Assembly (NCBI GenBank): GCA_964242335.1
Contig: CAXTAY010000008.1
Coordinates: 1 to 64,000 of the forward strand
Source of the DNA: Lichenicoccus sp964242335
Lineage (GTDB): Bacteria > Pseudomonadota > Alphaproteobacteria > Acetobacterales > Acetobacteraceae
Direction of reading: 5' to 3'
Length of the DNA stretch: 64,000 nt
In this document: piece by piece, positions 34,778-45,334 of the stretch
Numbering within the stretch: position 1 is the first letter of the stretch
Layout: each line of letters opens with the position of its first letter
Program-made: the position numbers and the translations under genes
Notes under the pieces: generated by a model
What the model saw: the letters and a program-made list of their open reading frames with translations, nothing else
Databases searched by the model: none
Told to the model about the DNA's origin: nothing

Positions 34778-37741
34778 TCAGTGCGCGGCGGCCGCCAGCG
34801 CCGGAGCCGTCGCGGCTTCCAGCCCGAGGGCGTCGCGAACCAGGGCCGCCTGCTCGCTGGCGTGGGTCCGCGCGAGCCCGGTCGCCGGGCTGGCGGCGGC
34901 GACGCGGCCGGCATAGATCGGCCGACCCGCCGCGTGCCCGATAGCATGCAGCACCCGCTCGATGCGTCGGTCGACGAACGACCAGGCGCCCATGTTCTCG
35001 GGCTCCTCCTGGCACCAGACGATCTTCGCCGCCGCATACGGCGCCAGCGCCGCGCCGAGCCCCTCCTCGTCGAACGGGTAGATCTGCTCCAGCCGCAGGA
35101 TGGCGACGTCGCGCGCCTGCTGCTCGCGACGCTCGGCGAGCAGGTCGTAATAGACCTTGCCCGAGCACAGCACGACGCGGCGCACCTCGGCCGCCGGCGC
35201 GATCTCGTCGATCTCGCCGATCACCGGCAGGAAATGGGTGCCGGCCTGCATCTCCGACACCGGACTGACCGCCAGCCGGTGCCGCAGCAGCGACTTCGGC
35301 GTCATCAGCACCAGCGGCTTGCGGTAGCTGCGCTTGAGCTGGCGGCGCAGCACGTGGAAGTAGTTCGCCGGCGTGGTGAGGTTGCAGACCTGGATGTTGT
35401 TCTCGGCACAGAGCTGCAGGTAGCGCTCGAGCCGCGCCGAGGAGTGCTCCGGCCCCTGCCCCTCGTAGCCGTGCGGCAGCAGCATCACCAGCCCGGACAT
35501 GCGCAGCCACTTGGTCTCGCCGCTGGCGATGAACTGGTCGATGATCACCTGCGCGCCATTGGCGAAGTCGCCGAACTGCGCCTCCCACAGCACCAGCGTG
35601 CGCGGGTCGGCCAGCGAGTAGCCGTACTCGAAGCCCAGCACGCCGAACTCGGACAGCAGCGAGTTGTAGATCTCGATCCCGGCCTGGTCGGGGGCGATGT
35701 TGTTCAGCGGCACGTACTCGTTCTGGTTCGACTGGTCGATCAGCACCGCGTGGCGGTGGCTGAAGGTGCCGCGCTGGCAATCCTCGCCGGAGAGCCGGAC
35801 CCGGTGGCCCTCGAGCATCAGCGAGCCGAAGGCGAGCGCCTCGCCGGTGGCCCAGTCGATGCCCTGCCCGGTCTCGAACATCGCCCGCTTGGCCTCGAGC
35901 TGACGCGTGATCTTGGGATGCGCGTCGAAGTCGGGCGGCACCGTGGCCAGCGCGTGGCCGACCTGCTCCAGCACGTCGGTGGAGACGCCGGTGCGCGCAT
36001 CCGCGGCGGCGCCGTCCTGGCCGGGCTGCTTCATGCCCAGCCAGCTGCCCTCCAGCCAGTCCGCCTTGTTGGGCCGATACGCCTTGGAGGTCTTGAAGTC
36101 GTCGTCGAGCTGCGCCTGGAAGGCGTCCCACATCGCCTTGGACTGCTCGGCCGAGACCACCCCCTCGCGCGCCAGCCGCTCGGCATAGAGCGTGCGGCTG
36201 GTCGGGCGGGCGCGGATCGCCTTATACATGGTCGGCTGGGTGAAGGCCGGCTCGTCGCTCTCGTTGTGGCCGTGCCGTCGATAGCAGACGATGTCGAGCA
36301 CGATGTCGGTGGCGAAGCGCTGCCGGAACTCGGCGCAGAGCTGGGCGCAGAACACCACCGCCTCCGGCTCGTCGCCGTTGACGTGCAGGATCGGCGACTG
36401 CACCGCCTTGGCGATGTCGGTGCAGTACATGCCGGAATAGGCGTGCGCGGAGACGGTGGTGAAGCCGATCTGGTTGTTGACCACCAGGTGCACGGTGCCG
36501 CCGGTGCGGTAGCCGATCAGCTGGCTCATCGCCATGGTCTCGTAGACCAGGCCCTGGCCGGCGAAGGCGGCGTCGCCGTGCATCAGCAGCGCCATGCCGG
36601 AGTGCCGCGTCTGGGTGTCGCCGGTCATGTCCTGGTTGGCGCGCACCTTGCCGACCACCACCGGATCGACCGCCTCCAGGTGCGACGGGTTCGGCTGCAG
36701 CGACAGGTGCACCATGTGGCCGGCGATCTCGACGTCGGTCGAGGTGCCGAGATGGTACTTCACGTCGCCCGACCCCTGCACGTCGTCGGGCTTGAACGAG
36801 GCGCCGTTGAACTCGCTGAAGATCGCCGTGTACGGCTTGCGCACGATGTTCACCAGCGTGTTGAGCCGGCCGCGATGCGGCATGCCGATGGTGATCGAGC
36901 GCACCCCGTCGGCGGCCGCCTGGTCGATGATGGCGTGCAGGGCCGCGATCGCCACCTCGCCGCCCTCCAGGCCGAAGCGCTTGGTGCCGACATAGCGCTT
37001 CTGGCAGAACGCCTCGAAGCCCTCGGTCTCGGTCAGGTGCCGCAGGATGGCGGCCTTGTCGTCGACCGAGAAGCGGTCGCGCCAGCCGCCGGACTCGATG
37101 CGGCGCTGGATCCACTCGCGCTGGACGGGGTCCTGCACGTGCATCGACTCCACCCCGACCGGGCCGCAATAGGTGAAGCGGATCGCGGTCAGGATCTCGC
37201 GCATCGAGGCGGTCTCGGCGCCGAGCATGGTCGACATGGCGTGGCCGAGATAGATCGGCCGGTCGAGGTCGGCCTCGGTGAAGCCGTACGAGGCGGGGTC
37301 GAGGTCGGCGTGCGACTTGGGGATCTGCAGGCCGAGCGGGTCGAGGCGCGCCTCCAGGTGGCCGCGCACCCGGTAGGCGCGGATCAGCTGCATGGCGCGC
37401 AGGCTGTCGTCGGCGGCGGCGCGTATCGAGGCCGCTGTCGGCAACTCGGCGGCGGCTCGCCTGCCCGCTGCCGCGGCATCCGGCTTGCCGGCCCCAGCCC
37501 CAGCCTCAGCCCCAGCCCCGGCCCGGGCCTCGACGGGCTCGACCTCGAACCGGCGCGGCGCCCAGGAGGCGCCGGTCGCGTCCTGGGTGATCGAGCCGGC
37601 CTCCTCGTCCAGCGCCGCGAACAGCTCGACGAAGCTCGCATCGACGGCGGCCGGATCCTTGACCCAGCGCGCGTGGAGGTCGGCAAGATAAGCGGCATTG
37701 GCGCCGCTGAAGGCCGTCGCCAGGATATCGACGCCCGCCAT
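34778..37741 (-). CDS. sucA: 2-oxoglutarate dehydrogenase E1
   Basis: Thiamine-diphosphate decarboxylase of the TCA cycle, 987 residues, normal length. The N-terminal segment (FSGANAAYLADLHARWVKDP) contains the E2-binding region. GMPHRGRLNTLVNI, LHVNGDEPEAVVF, DIVCYRRHGHNESDEP (ThDP/Mg) and, in the C-terminal half, YGYSLADPRTLVLWEAQFGD and FLPVIGEIDEI are intact. A Gly/Ala/Glu-rich tract near residue 72-85 is encoded by a degenerate CCCCAG tandem. Transcribed after mdh; no sucCD genes lie between, unlike many alphaproteobacteria. Confidence 0.98.
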   Translation of the reverse strand: MAGVDILATAFSGANAAYLADLHARWVKDPAAVDASFVELFAALDEEAGSITQDATGASWAPRRFEVEPVEARAGAGAEAGAGAGKPDAAAAGRRAAAELPTAASIRAAADDSLRAMQLIRAYRVRGHLEARLDPLGLQIPKSHADLDPASYGFTEADLDRPIYLGHAMSTMLGAETASMREILTAIRFTYCGPVGVESMHVQDPVQREWIQRRIESGGWRDRFSVDDKAAILRHLTETEGFEAFCQKRYVGTKRFGLEGGEVAIAALHAIIDQAAADGVRSITIGMPHRGRLNTLVNIVRKPYTAIFSEFNGASFKPDDVQGSGDVKYHLGTSTDVEIAGHMVHLSLQPNPSHLEAVDPVVVGKVRANQDMTGDTQTRHSGMALLMHGDAAFAGQGLVYETMAMSQLIGYRTGGTVHLVVNNQIGFTTVSAHAYSGMYCTDIAKAVQSPILHVNGDEPEAVVFCAQLCAEFRQRFATDIVLDIVCYRRHGHNESDEPAFTQPTMYKAIRARPTSRTLYAERLAREGVVSAEQSKAMWDAFQAQLDDDFKTSKAYRPNKADWLEGSWLGMKQPGQDGAAADARTGVSTDVLEQVGHALATVPPDFDAHPKITRQLEAKRAMFETGQGIDWATGEALAFGSLMLEGHRVRLSGEDCQRGTFSHRHAVLIDQSNQNEYVPLNNIAPDQAGIEIYNSLLSEFGVLGFEYGYSLADPRTLVLWEAQFGDFANGAQVIIDQFIASGETKWLRMSGLVMLLPHGYEGQGPEHSSARLERYLQLCAENNIQVCNLTTPANYFHVLRRQLKRSYRKPLVLMTPKSLLRHRLAVSPVSEMQAGTHFLPVIGEIDEIAPAAEVRRVVLCSGKVYYDLLAERREQQARDVAILRLEQIYPFDEEGLGAALAPYAAAKIVWCQEEPENMGAWSFVDRRIERVLHAIGHAAGRPIYAGRVAAASPATGLARTHASEQAALVRDALGLEAATAPALAAAAH

Positions 37742-37942
37742 GGTGCTTCTCCTAGGAACGCGTCCGGCGCCTGCACCGCGCCGGACCGAGCTGCGCCGCC
37801 AGGGGCGCGCAGATACCAGATAGCCCCGGCAGGACCGGATCGCCGCCCGCTTTCATCCCTGGCAGCAATGCTCCAGGCGCATGGAAGTTGTCCAGCCCGG
37901 GGTGGGCCAGCGGCCGCCGACGCTGCGCCGGGCGGCGGCCCG

Positions 37943-38896
37943 CTAGAGGCCGAGGGCGCGGAAATCCCCCAGCAGCTTCTTCACCGCGGCACAGGAGGCG
38001 TCGAAGGCGGCCTGCTCCTCCGGCGTGAACGACACCTCGACGATGCGCTCGACGCCGGCCGCACCGATCACCACCGGCACGCCGACGTAGAAGTCGGTCT
38101 GCCCATACTCGCCGTTCAGCTTCACCGCGCACGGCAGCACGCGCTTCTTGTCGCGCAGGTAGCTCTCCGCCATGGCGACCGCCGAGGCGGCGGGGGCATA
38201 GAAGGCCGACCCCTTCTCCAGCAGCTTGACGATCTCGCCGCCGCCGTTGGCGGTGCGGTGCACGATCGCGTCGATCCTCTCCTGGGTGGTCCAGCCCATC
38301 TTGATCAGGTCGGGAACCGGGATGCCGGCGACCGTGGAGTAGCGGGTCAGCGGCACCATGGTGTCGCCGTGGCCGCCGAGCACGAAGGCGGTGACGTCCT
38401 CGACCGAGACGCCGAACTCCTGGGCCAGGAACAGCCGGAAGCGGGCGCTGTCGAGCACGCCGGCCATGCCCACCACCCTGTGCGCCGGCAGGCCGGACTT
38501 CTCCTGCATCACCGCGACCATCACGTCGAGCGGGTTGGTGATGACGATGACGAAGGCGTCCGGCGCGTAGCTCCTGATCCCCTCGGCGACCTGGCCGATC
38601 ACCTCGGCGTTCTTGGCCAGCAGGTCGTCGCGCGACATGCCCGGCAGGCGGGGGAACCCGGCGGTGACGATGACCACGTCGGCACCCTGGATCACGCCGT
38701 ACTCGGAGCCGCCGCTCAGTGCGACGTCGAAGCCGTCGACCGGCGAGGACTGCGCGAGATCGAGCGCCTTGCCGGCGGCGACGCCGCCGAACACGTCGAA
38801 CAGGACGACGTCGCCCAGCTCCTTGAGGCCGATCAGGTGGGCCAGTGTGCCGCCGATGTTGCCGGCCCCGATGAGCGCGATCTTGCTGCGAGCCAT
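37943..38896 (-). CDS. mdh: Malate dehydrogenase
   Basis: NAD-dependent L-malate dehydrogenase of the LDH-like type, 317 residues. Cofactor loop IALIGAGNIGGTLAHLIGL, catalytic loop GFPRLPGMSRDDL, NPLDVMVAVM, GMAGVLDSARFR and the active His in FVLGGHGDTMVPL are intact. First gene of the mdh-sucA-sucB-lpd run; 201 bases separate it from sucA, long enough for a separate sucA promoter. A 22-base tandem repeat lies 68-155 bases upstream of its start codon. Confidence 0.97.
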   Translation of the reverse strand: MARSKIALIGAGNIGGTLAHLIGLKELGDVVLFDVFGGVAAGKALDLAQSSPVDGFDVALSGGSEYGVIQGADVVIVTAGFPRLPGMSRDDLLAKNAEVIGQVAEGIRSYAPDAFVIVITNPLDVMVAVMQEKSGLPAHRVVGMAGVLDSARFRLFLAQEFGVSVEDVTAFVLGGHGDTMVPLTRYSTVAGIPVPDLIKMGWTTQERIDAIVHRTANGGGEIVKLLEKGSAFYAPAASAVAMAESYLRDKKRVLPCAVKLNGEYGQTDFYVGVPVVIGAAGVERIVEVSFTPEEQAAFDASCAAVKKLLGDFRALGL

Positions 38897-38963
38897 GGAT
38901 CCCCCGAACTGCTTTGCGCGATGCTGGCGCCCTCACGCCGACCACGCGGTGTGCTAATCCTTC

Positions 38964-39051
38964 GGGGGTGGCGCGACAAGTGGGCGGGGGTGGCGCGACA
39001 AGTGGGCGGGGGTGGCGCGACAAGTGGGCGGGGGTGGCGCGACAAGTGGGC
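38964..39051. repeat. 22-bp tandem repeat, four perfect copies
   Basis: Four identical consecutive 22-base units (GGGGGTGGCGCGACAAG then TGGGC) with no interruption, between the start of mdh and the stop of zapE. The unit length is not a multiple of three, and no gene runs through it. It lies in the likely mdh promoter region. Perfect copies suggest recent slippage expansion, a VNTR candidate. Confidence 0.95.
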
Positions 39052-39054
39052 CGC

Positions 39055-40275
39055 TCAGCCCAGGTGCGGCAGGTCCAGGTAGGCCTGGCTCTGCATCTCC
39101 TCGAGCCGCGAGGCGGTGCGCTCGAACGCGACCGACCCCTCGCCGCGCATGTAGATCCGGTCCGGCCGGTCGGCCGCCGAGGCGATCAGCTTGCTCTTCT
39201 GTTCGTACAGGGCGTCGACCAGGACGATGAAGCGTCGCGCCACGTCGAAATTCTCCGGGCCGAGCCGCGGCACGTGGTCGATGATCACGCTGGCGAAGCG
39301 CGTCGCCAGCGCCAGGTAGTCGCCGGCGCCGAGCGGCTGGCCGCACAGCCAGTCGAAGTCGCATCGCGCCGCCGTTCCTGCCGCCTGCTGCACCGTCAGC
39401 GCGCGGCCCATCACCGTCAGCGTCACCGGCTCGACCGCCGCCCCGCCGGACAGCCGCCGGAACGCCACGTCAAGCTGCTGGTCGGCGCGGCCGTTCGCCG
39501 GCACGTGCCATACCGCGACCCCGCGCAGGCCGCCGCGGCGATAGTCGCGCGGGCTGTACAGCAGCTGGGTGTCCATCTCGCGCTTGATGCTGGCGATGAA
39601 CGGCTTGAAGGCGTCGCGGCCCGGCCGGTTCTGGAACAGCTCGTCCGGCACCGTGTTCGAGGTCGCCACCACCACCACGCCGCGCTCGAACAGGGCGTCG
39701 AACAGCCGTCCCAGGATCATCGCGTCGGCGATGTCGTTGACCTGGAACTCGTCGAAGCAGAGCAGCCGCGCCTCGGCGGCGATGATGGCGGCGAGCGGCG
39801 GGATCGGGTCGGCGAGCTCCGGATGGGCGCGCTTCATCGCGAACAGCTTGGCGTGCACCTCCTGCATGAAGCGGTGGAAGTGGATGCGCCGCTTGCGCGA
39901 CACCGGCGCCAGCTCGAAGAACAGGTCCATCAGCATCGACTTGCCGCGGCCCACCGCTCCCACGAGGTAGACGCCGCGCGGACGGCAGGCGCGGATCGCG
40001 CCGCGCGCGAACAGCCGCCCGAGGCCGCGGCCGCGACGCGCCTCGCAGCCGGGCTGGGTGCGCAGCCCCTCGAACAGCAGGTCGAGCCGCGCCGCCGCCC
40101 GCTCCTGCTCCGGATCGTGATCCAGCATCCCGCGCTCCAGCCGCCGCCGGTAGGCGCTGAGCGGGCCGCCCGGTGCTGCAGGCACGGGCGCCGCGGCGGC
40201 GGCAGGTGCCGGAGCTGGAGCCGGAGCCGGATCGTGCAGCAGGGAGGAGGGCAGGAGCTGGGTCATGCGGGTCAC
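39055..40275 (-). CDS. zapE: Cell division ATPase ZapE / AFG1 family
   Basis: 406 residues. After an Ala/Pro-rich leader (residues 15-36), the AAA-like ATPase shows Walker A GAVGRGKSMLMD, HFHRFMQEVHAKL, Walker B LLCFDEFQVNDIADAM, sensor ATSNTVPDELF, and the late FDVARRFIVLVDALYEQKSK with FERTASRLEEMQS. ZapE interacts with FtsZ in gammaproteobacteria; mitochondrial AFG1 works in protein quality control. The upstream position of zapE before mdh is conserved in alphaproteobacteria, supporting the call. A GTG at 40275 or ATG at 40266 may be the start; neither has a clear ribosome site. Confidence 0.93.
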   Translation of the reverse strand: MTRMTQLLPSSLLHDPAPAPAPAPAAAAAPVPAAPGGPLSAYRRRLERGMLDHDPEQERAAARLDLLFEGLRTQPGCEARRGRGLGRLFARGAIRACRPRGVYLVGAVGRGKSMLMDLFFELAPVSRKRRIHFHRFMQEVHAKLFAMKRAHPELADPIPPLAAIIAAEARLLCFDEFQVNDIADAMILGRLFDALFERGVVVVATSNTVPDELFQNRPGRDAFKPFIASIKREMDTQLLYSPRDYRRGGLRGVAVWHVPANGRADQQLDVAFRRLSGGAAVEPVTLTVMGRALTVQQAAGTAARCDFDWLCGQPLGAGDYLALATRFASVIIDHVPRLGPENFDVARRFIVLVDALYEQKSKLIASAADRPDRIYMRGEGSVAFERTASRLEEMQSQAYLDLPHLG

Positions 40276-40419
40276 GGGGTCATCCGTCGGCGGCCCGGGG
40301 CAGGATGCCGGGCGCGGAGGGGGGTGATCGGGACGTCGGGTTCAACCAATTGCGAGTGAGGTAACCTTCCTCCTCGACCGTCCATTACCCGAACACCTGC
40401 TCCCGGACGAGGCCTCGCG

Positions 40420-40707
40420 ATGTCATCCCCCAGCCGCCGTCAGCTTCGAGCCTTCGCCGTGGCGTCGCTGCTCGCTGCCGGCCTGGCCGCCGGCGGCATG
40501 GCGCGGGCGGCGGATCTGCGCATGACCGTCGAGAAGCCGCGCTTCACCTGCGAGCGCGGCGGCGTGTCGCTCTCCCACGTGGCATTCCACACCGGCCGGC
40601 CGCAGCTCGCGCAGGCGGTGCTGCCGTGCTGCGACGGCCGGCTCGGCTGCGCGCAGTTCCTGTCCACCAACACCGTGGTGCTGCCGCAGCGCCGCTGGCG
40701 CAGCTAG
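40420..40707 (+). CDS. Small exported Cys-containing protein, unknown
   Basis: 95 residues. Sec signal peptide 1-30 (Arg-rich start, AFAVASLLAAGLAAGG, cleavage near ARA-AD). The mature 65 residues contain four cysteines (FTCERGG and PCCDGRLGC), likely disulfide or metal-linked, and end in VVLPQRRWRS. No family recognised. It lies alone, divergent from zapE with 144 bases between. Confidence 0.65.
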   Translation: MSSPSRRQLRAFAVASLLAAGLAAGGMARAADLRMTVEKPRFTCERGGVSLSHVAFHTGRPQLAQAVLPCCDGRLGCAQFLSTNTVVLPQRRWRS

Positions 40708-40784
40708 GCCGGCCCGACACGCCGTCCACGGCTTGAAGCCGCGCCCCCCCTCCTCTACCTGACGCTGCGAAGGGGTGGCCGGAC

Positions 40785-41432
40785 ATGCTGAGGACAGAGG
40801 ACGTGGAGCTGCAGTATGCGGCGCTGGACGCGATGCCGGTGGCGACCGATCCGTTCCCCCACCTCGTGGTGCCGCACTTCGTGCCGCCGGAGAGCCTGGG
40901 CACGATCGTCGCCGCGCTGCCGCCGATGTCCAGCGGCGGCTCCTTCCCGCCCGCCGCGCTGCGGCTGCGCCCGGTGGTGCAGGCGCTGGTGCGCGAGCTG
41001 GAGGGGCCGCGGCTGCGCCAGGCGATCGCCGCCAAGTTCGGGCTGCGGCTGGACGACGCACCGACCATGCTCACCCTGCGCGGCCGCACCCGGGTCCGCG
41101 ACGGACGCATCCACCGCGACTCCGCGGCCAAGCGCGTGACGGTGCTGCTCTACCTCAATCCGGAGAGCGAGAGCTGGGCCCGCCGCGAGGGCTGCCTGCG
41201 GCTGCTGCGACGCCAGGACGACATCGAGGACTACGCGGTCGAGGTGCCGCCGGTGAATGGCACCCTGCTCGCCTTCCCCAACGGCGATAACACCTGGCAC
41301 GGCCACCGGCGCTATGTCGGCCGGCGCTACGCGGTGCAGCTCAACTACATGGCCGAGGGGGCGAAGGCGCGCAGCGAGATGCGCCGGCATCGGCTGTCGG
41401 CGCTGCTGAAGCGCTTCGCCTCGGCGGCCTGA
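40785..41432 (+). CDS. 2-oxoglutarate/Fe(II)-dependent oxygenase superfamily protein
   Basis: 215 residues. Iron ligands His110 and Asp112 (GRIHRDS), and His172 (NTWHGHRR) followed by Arg in the 2OG-binding position, on a jelly-roll pattern (VTVLLYLNPES, GCLRLLRR, GTLLAFPN). The organisation is that of small prolyl-4-hydroxylase-like oxygenases in bacterial polysaccharide or peptide clusters. Substrate unknown. Convergent with nadE, nine bases apart. Confidence 0.82.
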   Translation: MLRTEDVELQYAALDAMPVATDPFPHLVVPHFVPPESLGTIVAALPPMSSGGSFPPAALRLRPVVQALVRELEGPRLRQAIAAKFGLRLDDAPTMLTLRGRTRVRDGRIHRDSAAKRVTVLLYLNPESESWARREGCLRLLRRQDDIEDYAVEVPPVNGTLLAFPNGDNTWHGHRRYVGRRYAVQLNYMAEGAKARSEMRRHRLSALLKRFASAA

Positions 41433-41441
41433 TCGGTCTTC

Positions 41442-43585
<2,144 letters not shown>

Positions 43586-43624
43586 GGGCTGGCCCTCGGG
43601 TCGGCGCAAGGGAGGCCGGACTGA

Positions 43625-43647
43625 TTTTTCAAGAGCGTCATGAAAAA
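43625..43647. promoter_or_regulatory. Inverted repeat in the nadE-carotenoid divergent gap
   Basis: Perfect seven-base arms TTTTTCA (43625-43631) and TGAAAAA (43641-43647) in an A+T-rich patch of the 153-base divergent gap. A TAGAAT box at 43679-43684 could be a -10 for the rightward carotenoid operon. Operator function is unproven. Confidence 0.35.
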
Positions 43648-43738
43648 CATCGCATCTTCCGAGCCGGGAGAAAGCGTGTAGAATCAGGGACTAGATGGAT
43701 ACCAAGCGAGAGTCTGCTGCCATGAGACGTACCCAGCC

Positions 43739-45334
43739 GTGAGTCGGGCTGTATCGATCATCGGCGCAGGGCCCGGCGGTCTTGCCAGCGCCATGCTGCT
43801 CGCCCACGCCGGCGCCGACGTCACCGTGCATGAACGCCACGCCGAGGTCGGCGGCCGTTCCGGCACCATCAGGGCGAACAGCGCGCACGGGCGGTTCCAG
43901 TTCGATATCGGTCCGACCTTCTTTCTCTATCCGCGCATCCTGTCCGACATCTTCGCCGAGTGCGGCCGCAGCCTGGAGAACAGTGTCGAGCTGATCCGCC
44001 TCGGCACCCACTACGACCTGCTGTTCGAGGACGGCGCCCGGCTGACCGCGAGCAGCGACATCCCGGCGCTGCAGCGTTCCGTCGCTGGGATCTCGCCCCA
44101 GGACGCGGCGGCGATCCCGGCCTTCCTGGCCGACAACCGCGCCAAGCTGGCCGCCTTCCGGCCGGTGCTGGAACGACCGTTCCATGGCTGGCGCGACCTG
44201 CTCACCCCGGACATGCTGCGGGCGCTGCCGCTGCTGCGGCCGGGACGCTCGGTCGAGAACGACCTCAAGCGCTTCTTCTCCGACCCGCGGATCCGGCTCG
44301 GCTTCTCGTTCCAGAGCAAGTACCTGGGCATGTCGCCGTATCGCTGCCCGAGCCTGTTCACCATCCTCGCCTTCATGGAGTACGAGTTCGGCATCTTCCA
44401 CCCGCGCGGCGGCACCGGTGCGGTGATGACCGCGATGGCCGAGGCGGCACGACGCATGGGGGTGCGGATCAGGCTGAACGAGCCGGTGCGCGAGCTGCTG
44501 TTCGAGGGCCGGCGGGTGACCGGGCTGCGCACCGACGATGGCGTCCAGGCGGCCGACGCGGTGGTGCTGAACGCCGACTTCCTGCGCAGCATGGGCACGC
44601 TGGTGCCGAACCGGCTGCGACGCCGCTGGACCGACCGCAAGATCGCGCGCAAGCGGCTCTCCTGCTCGACCTTCATGCTCTACCTCGGCATCAAGGGCGA
44701 ACTGCCGGAGACGGCGCACCACACCATCTTCCTCTCCAAGGACTACCGGGAGAATTTTCGCGAGATCAACGAGGGCAAGACGCCGCCGAAGACGCCCTCC
44801 TTCTACATGCAGAACGCCTGCGTCACCGATCCCACGCTGGCGCCGACCGGATACTCGACCCTCTACGTGCTGGTGCCGGTCGGCCATACCCGCGAGGGCG
44901 GCACCGACTGGAACCCCGCGGAACGGGCGCGCTATCGCGGGCTGGCGCTGAGGCGGCTGGCGCAGGCCGGGCTGCCGGACATCGAGCAGCGCATCGTGTT
45001 CGAGAAGATCGTCACCCCGGACGACTGGGAGAGCGAGCTCGACGTGCATCGCGGTGCGGTGTTCAACCTCGCCCACTCGCTGCCGCAGATGCTGCACCTG
45101 CGCCCGCGCAACCGCTTCGAGGACCTGGACGGCGTCTACCTGGTGGGCGGCGGCACCCACCCGGGCAGCGGCCTGCCGGTGATCTTCGAGGGCGCACGCA
45201 TCAGCGCCCGGCTGCTGGCGCAGGATCTCGGGCTCCGCTCGGTGCAGACCGAGATGCGGTGGGCGGACCAGCCGCTGGCGCCTGCCGCCGCCATCTCCCC
45301 GACACCGGCGTTCGCAGAGAGGAGATCAGGGTGA
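43739..45334 (+). CDS. CrtI/CrtN-family carotenoid desaturase or oxidase (first)
   Basis: FAD-dependent amine-oxidase-fold enzyme, 531 residues. N-terminal dinucleotide motif SIIGAGPGGLASAMLLAHAG, FDIGPTFFLYPRIL, FHPRGGTGAVMTAMAEAARR, and the C-terminal FAD motif DGVYLVGGGTHPGSGLPVIF. It heads a five-gene block with a second paralog, an acyltransferase, a glycosyltransferase and DUF2141. That gene set resembles the staphyloxanthin-type C30 pathway (CrtN, CrtP, CrtO, CrtQ), so it could desaturate or oxidise diapophytoene/diapolycopene. Which of the two paralogs desaturates and which oxidises cannot be told. GTG start; a short ATG upstream ends after six codons. No synthase or aldehyde dehydrogenase nearby. 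Confidence 0.88.
   Translation: MSRAVSIIGAGPGGLASAMLLAHAGADVTVHERHAEVGGRSGTIRANSAHGRFQFDIGPTFFLYPRILSDIFAECGRSLENSVELIRLGTHYDLLFEDGARLTASSDIPALQRSVAGISPQDAAAIPAFLADNRAKLAAFRPVLERPFHGWRDLLTPDMLRALPLLRPGRSVENDLKRFFSDPRIRLGFSFQSKYLGMSPYRCPSLFTILAFMEYEFGIFHPRGGTGAVMTAMAEAARRMGVRIRLNEPVRELLFEGRRVTGLRTDDGVQAADAVVLNADFLRSMGTLVPNRLRRRWTDRKIARKRLSCSTFMLYLGIKGELPETAHHTIFLSKDYRENFREINEGKTPPKTPSFYMQNACVTDPTLAPTGYSTLYVLVPVGHTREGGTDWNPAERARYRGLALRRLAQAGLPDIEQRIVFEKIVTPDDWESELDVHRGAVFNLAHSLPQMLHLRPRNRFEDLDGVYLVGGGTHPGSGLPVIFEGARISARLLAQDLGLRSVQTEMRWADQPLAPAAAISPTPAFAERRSG

Noticed and set aside
38964..39051. CRISPR array
   Set aside because: The repeats are directly adjacent with no spacers and no cas genes occur in the window.
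31478..39082. Very long open frame on the plus strand across lpd, sucB, sucA and mdh
   Set aside because: It is antisense to four well-recognised genes; high GC removes stop codons on the opposite strand. Its translation has no domain.
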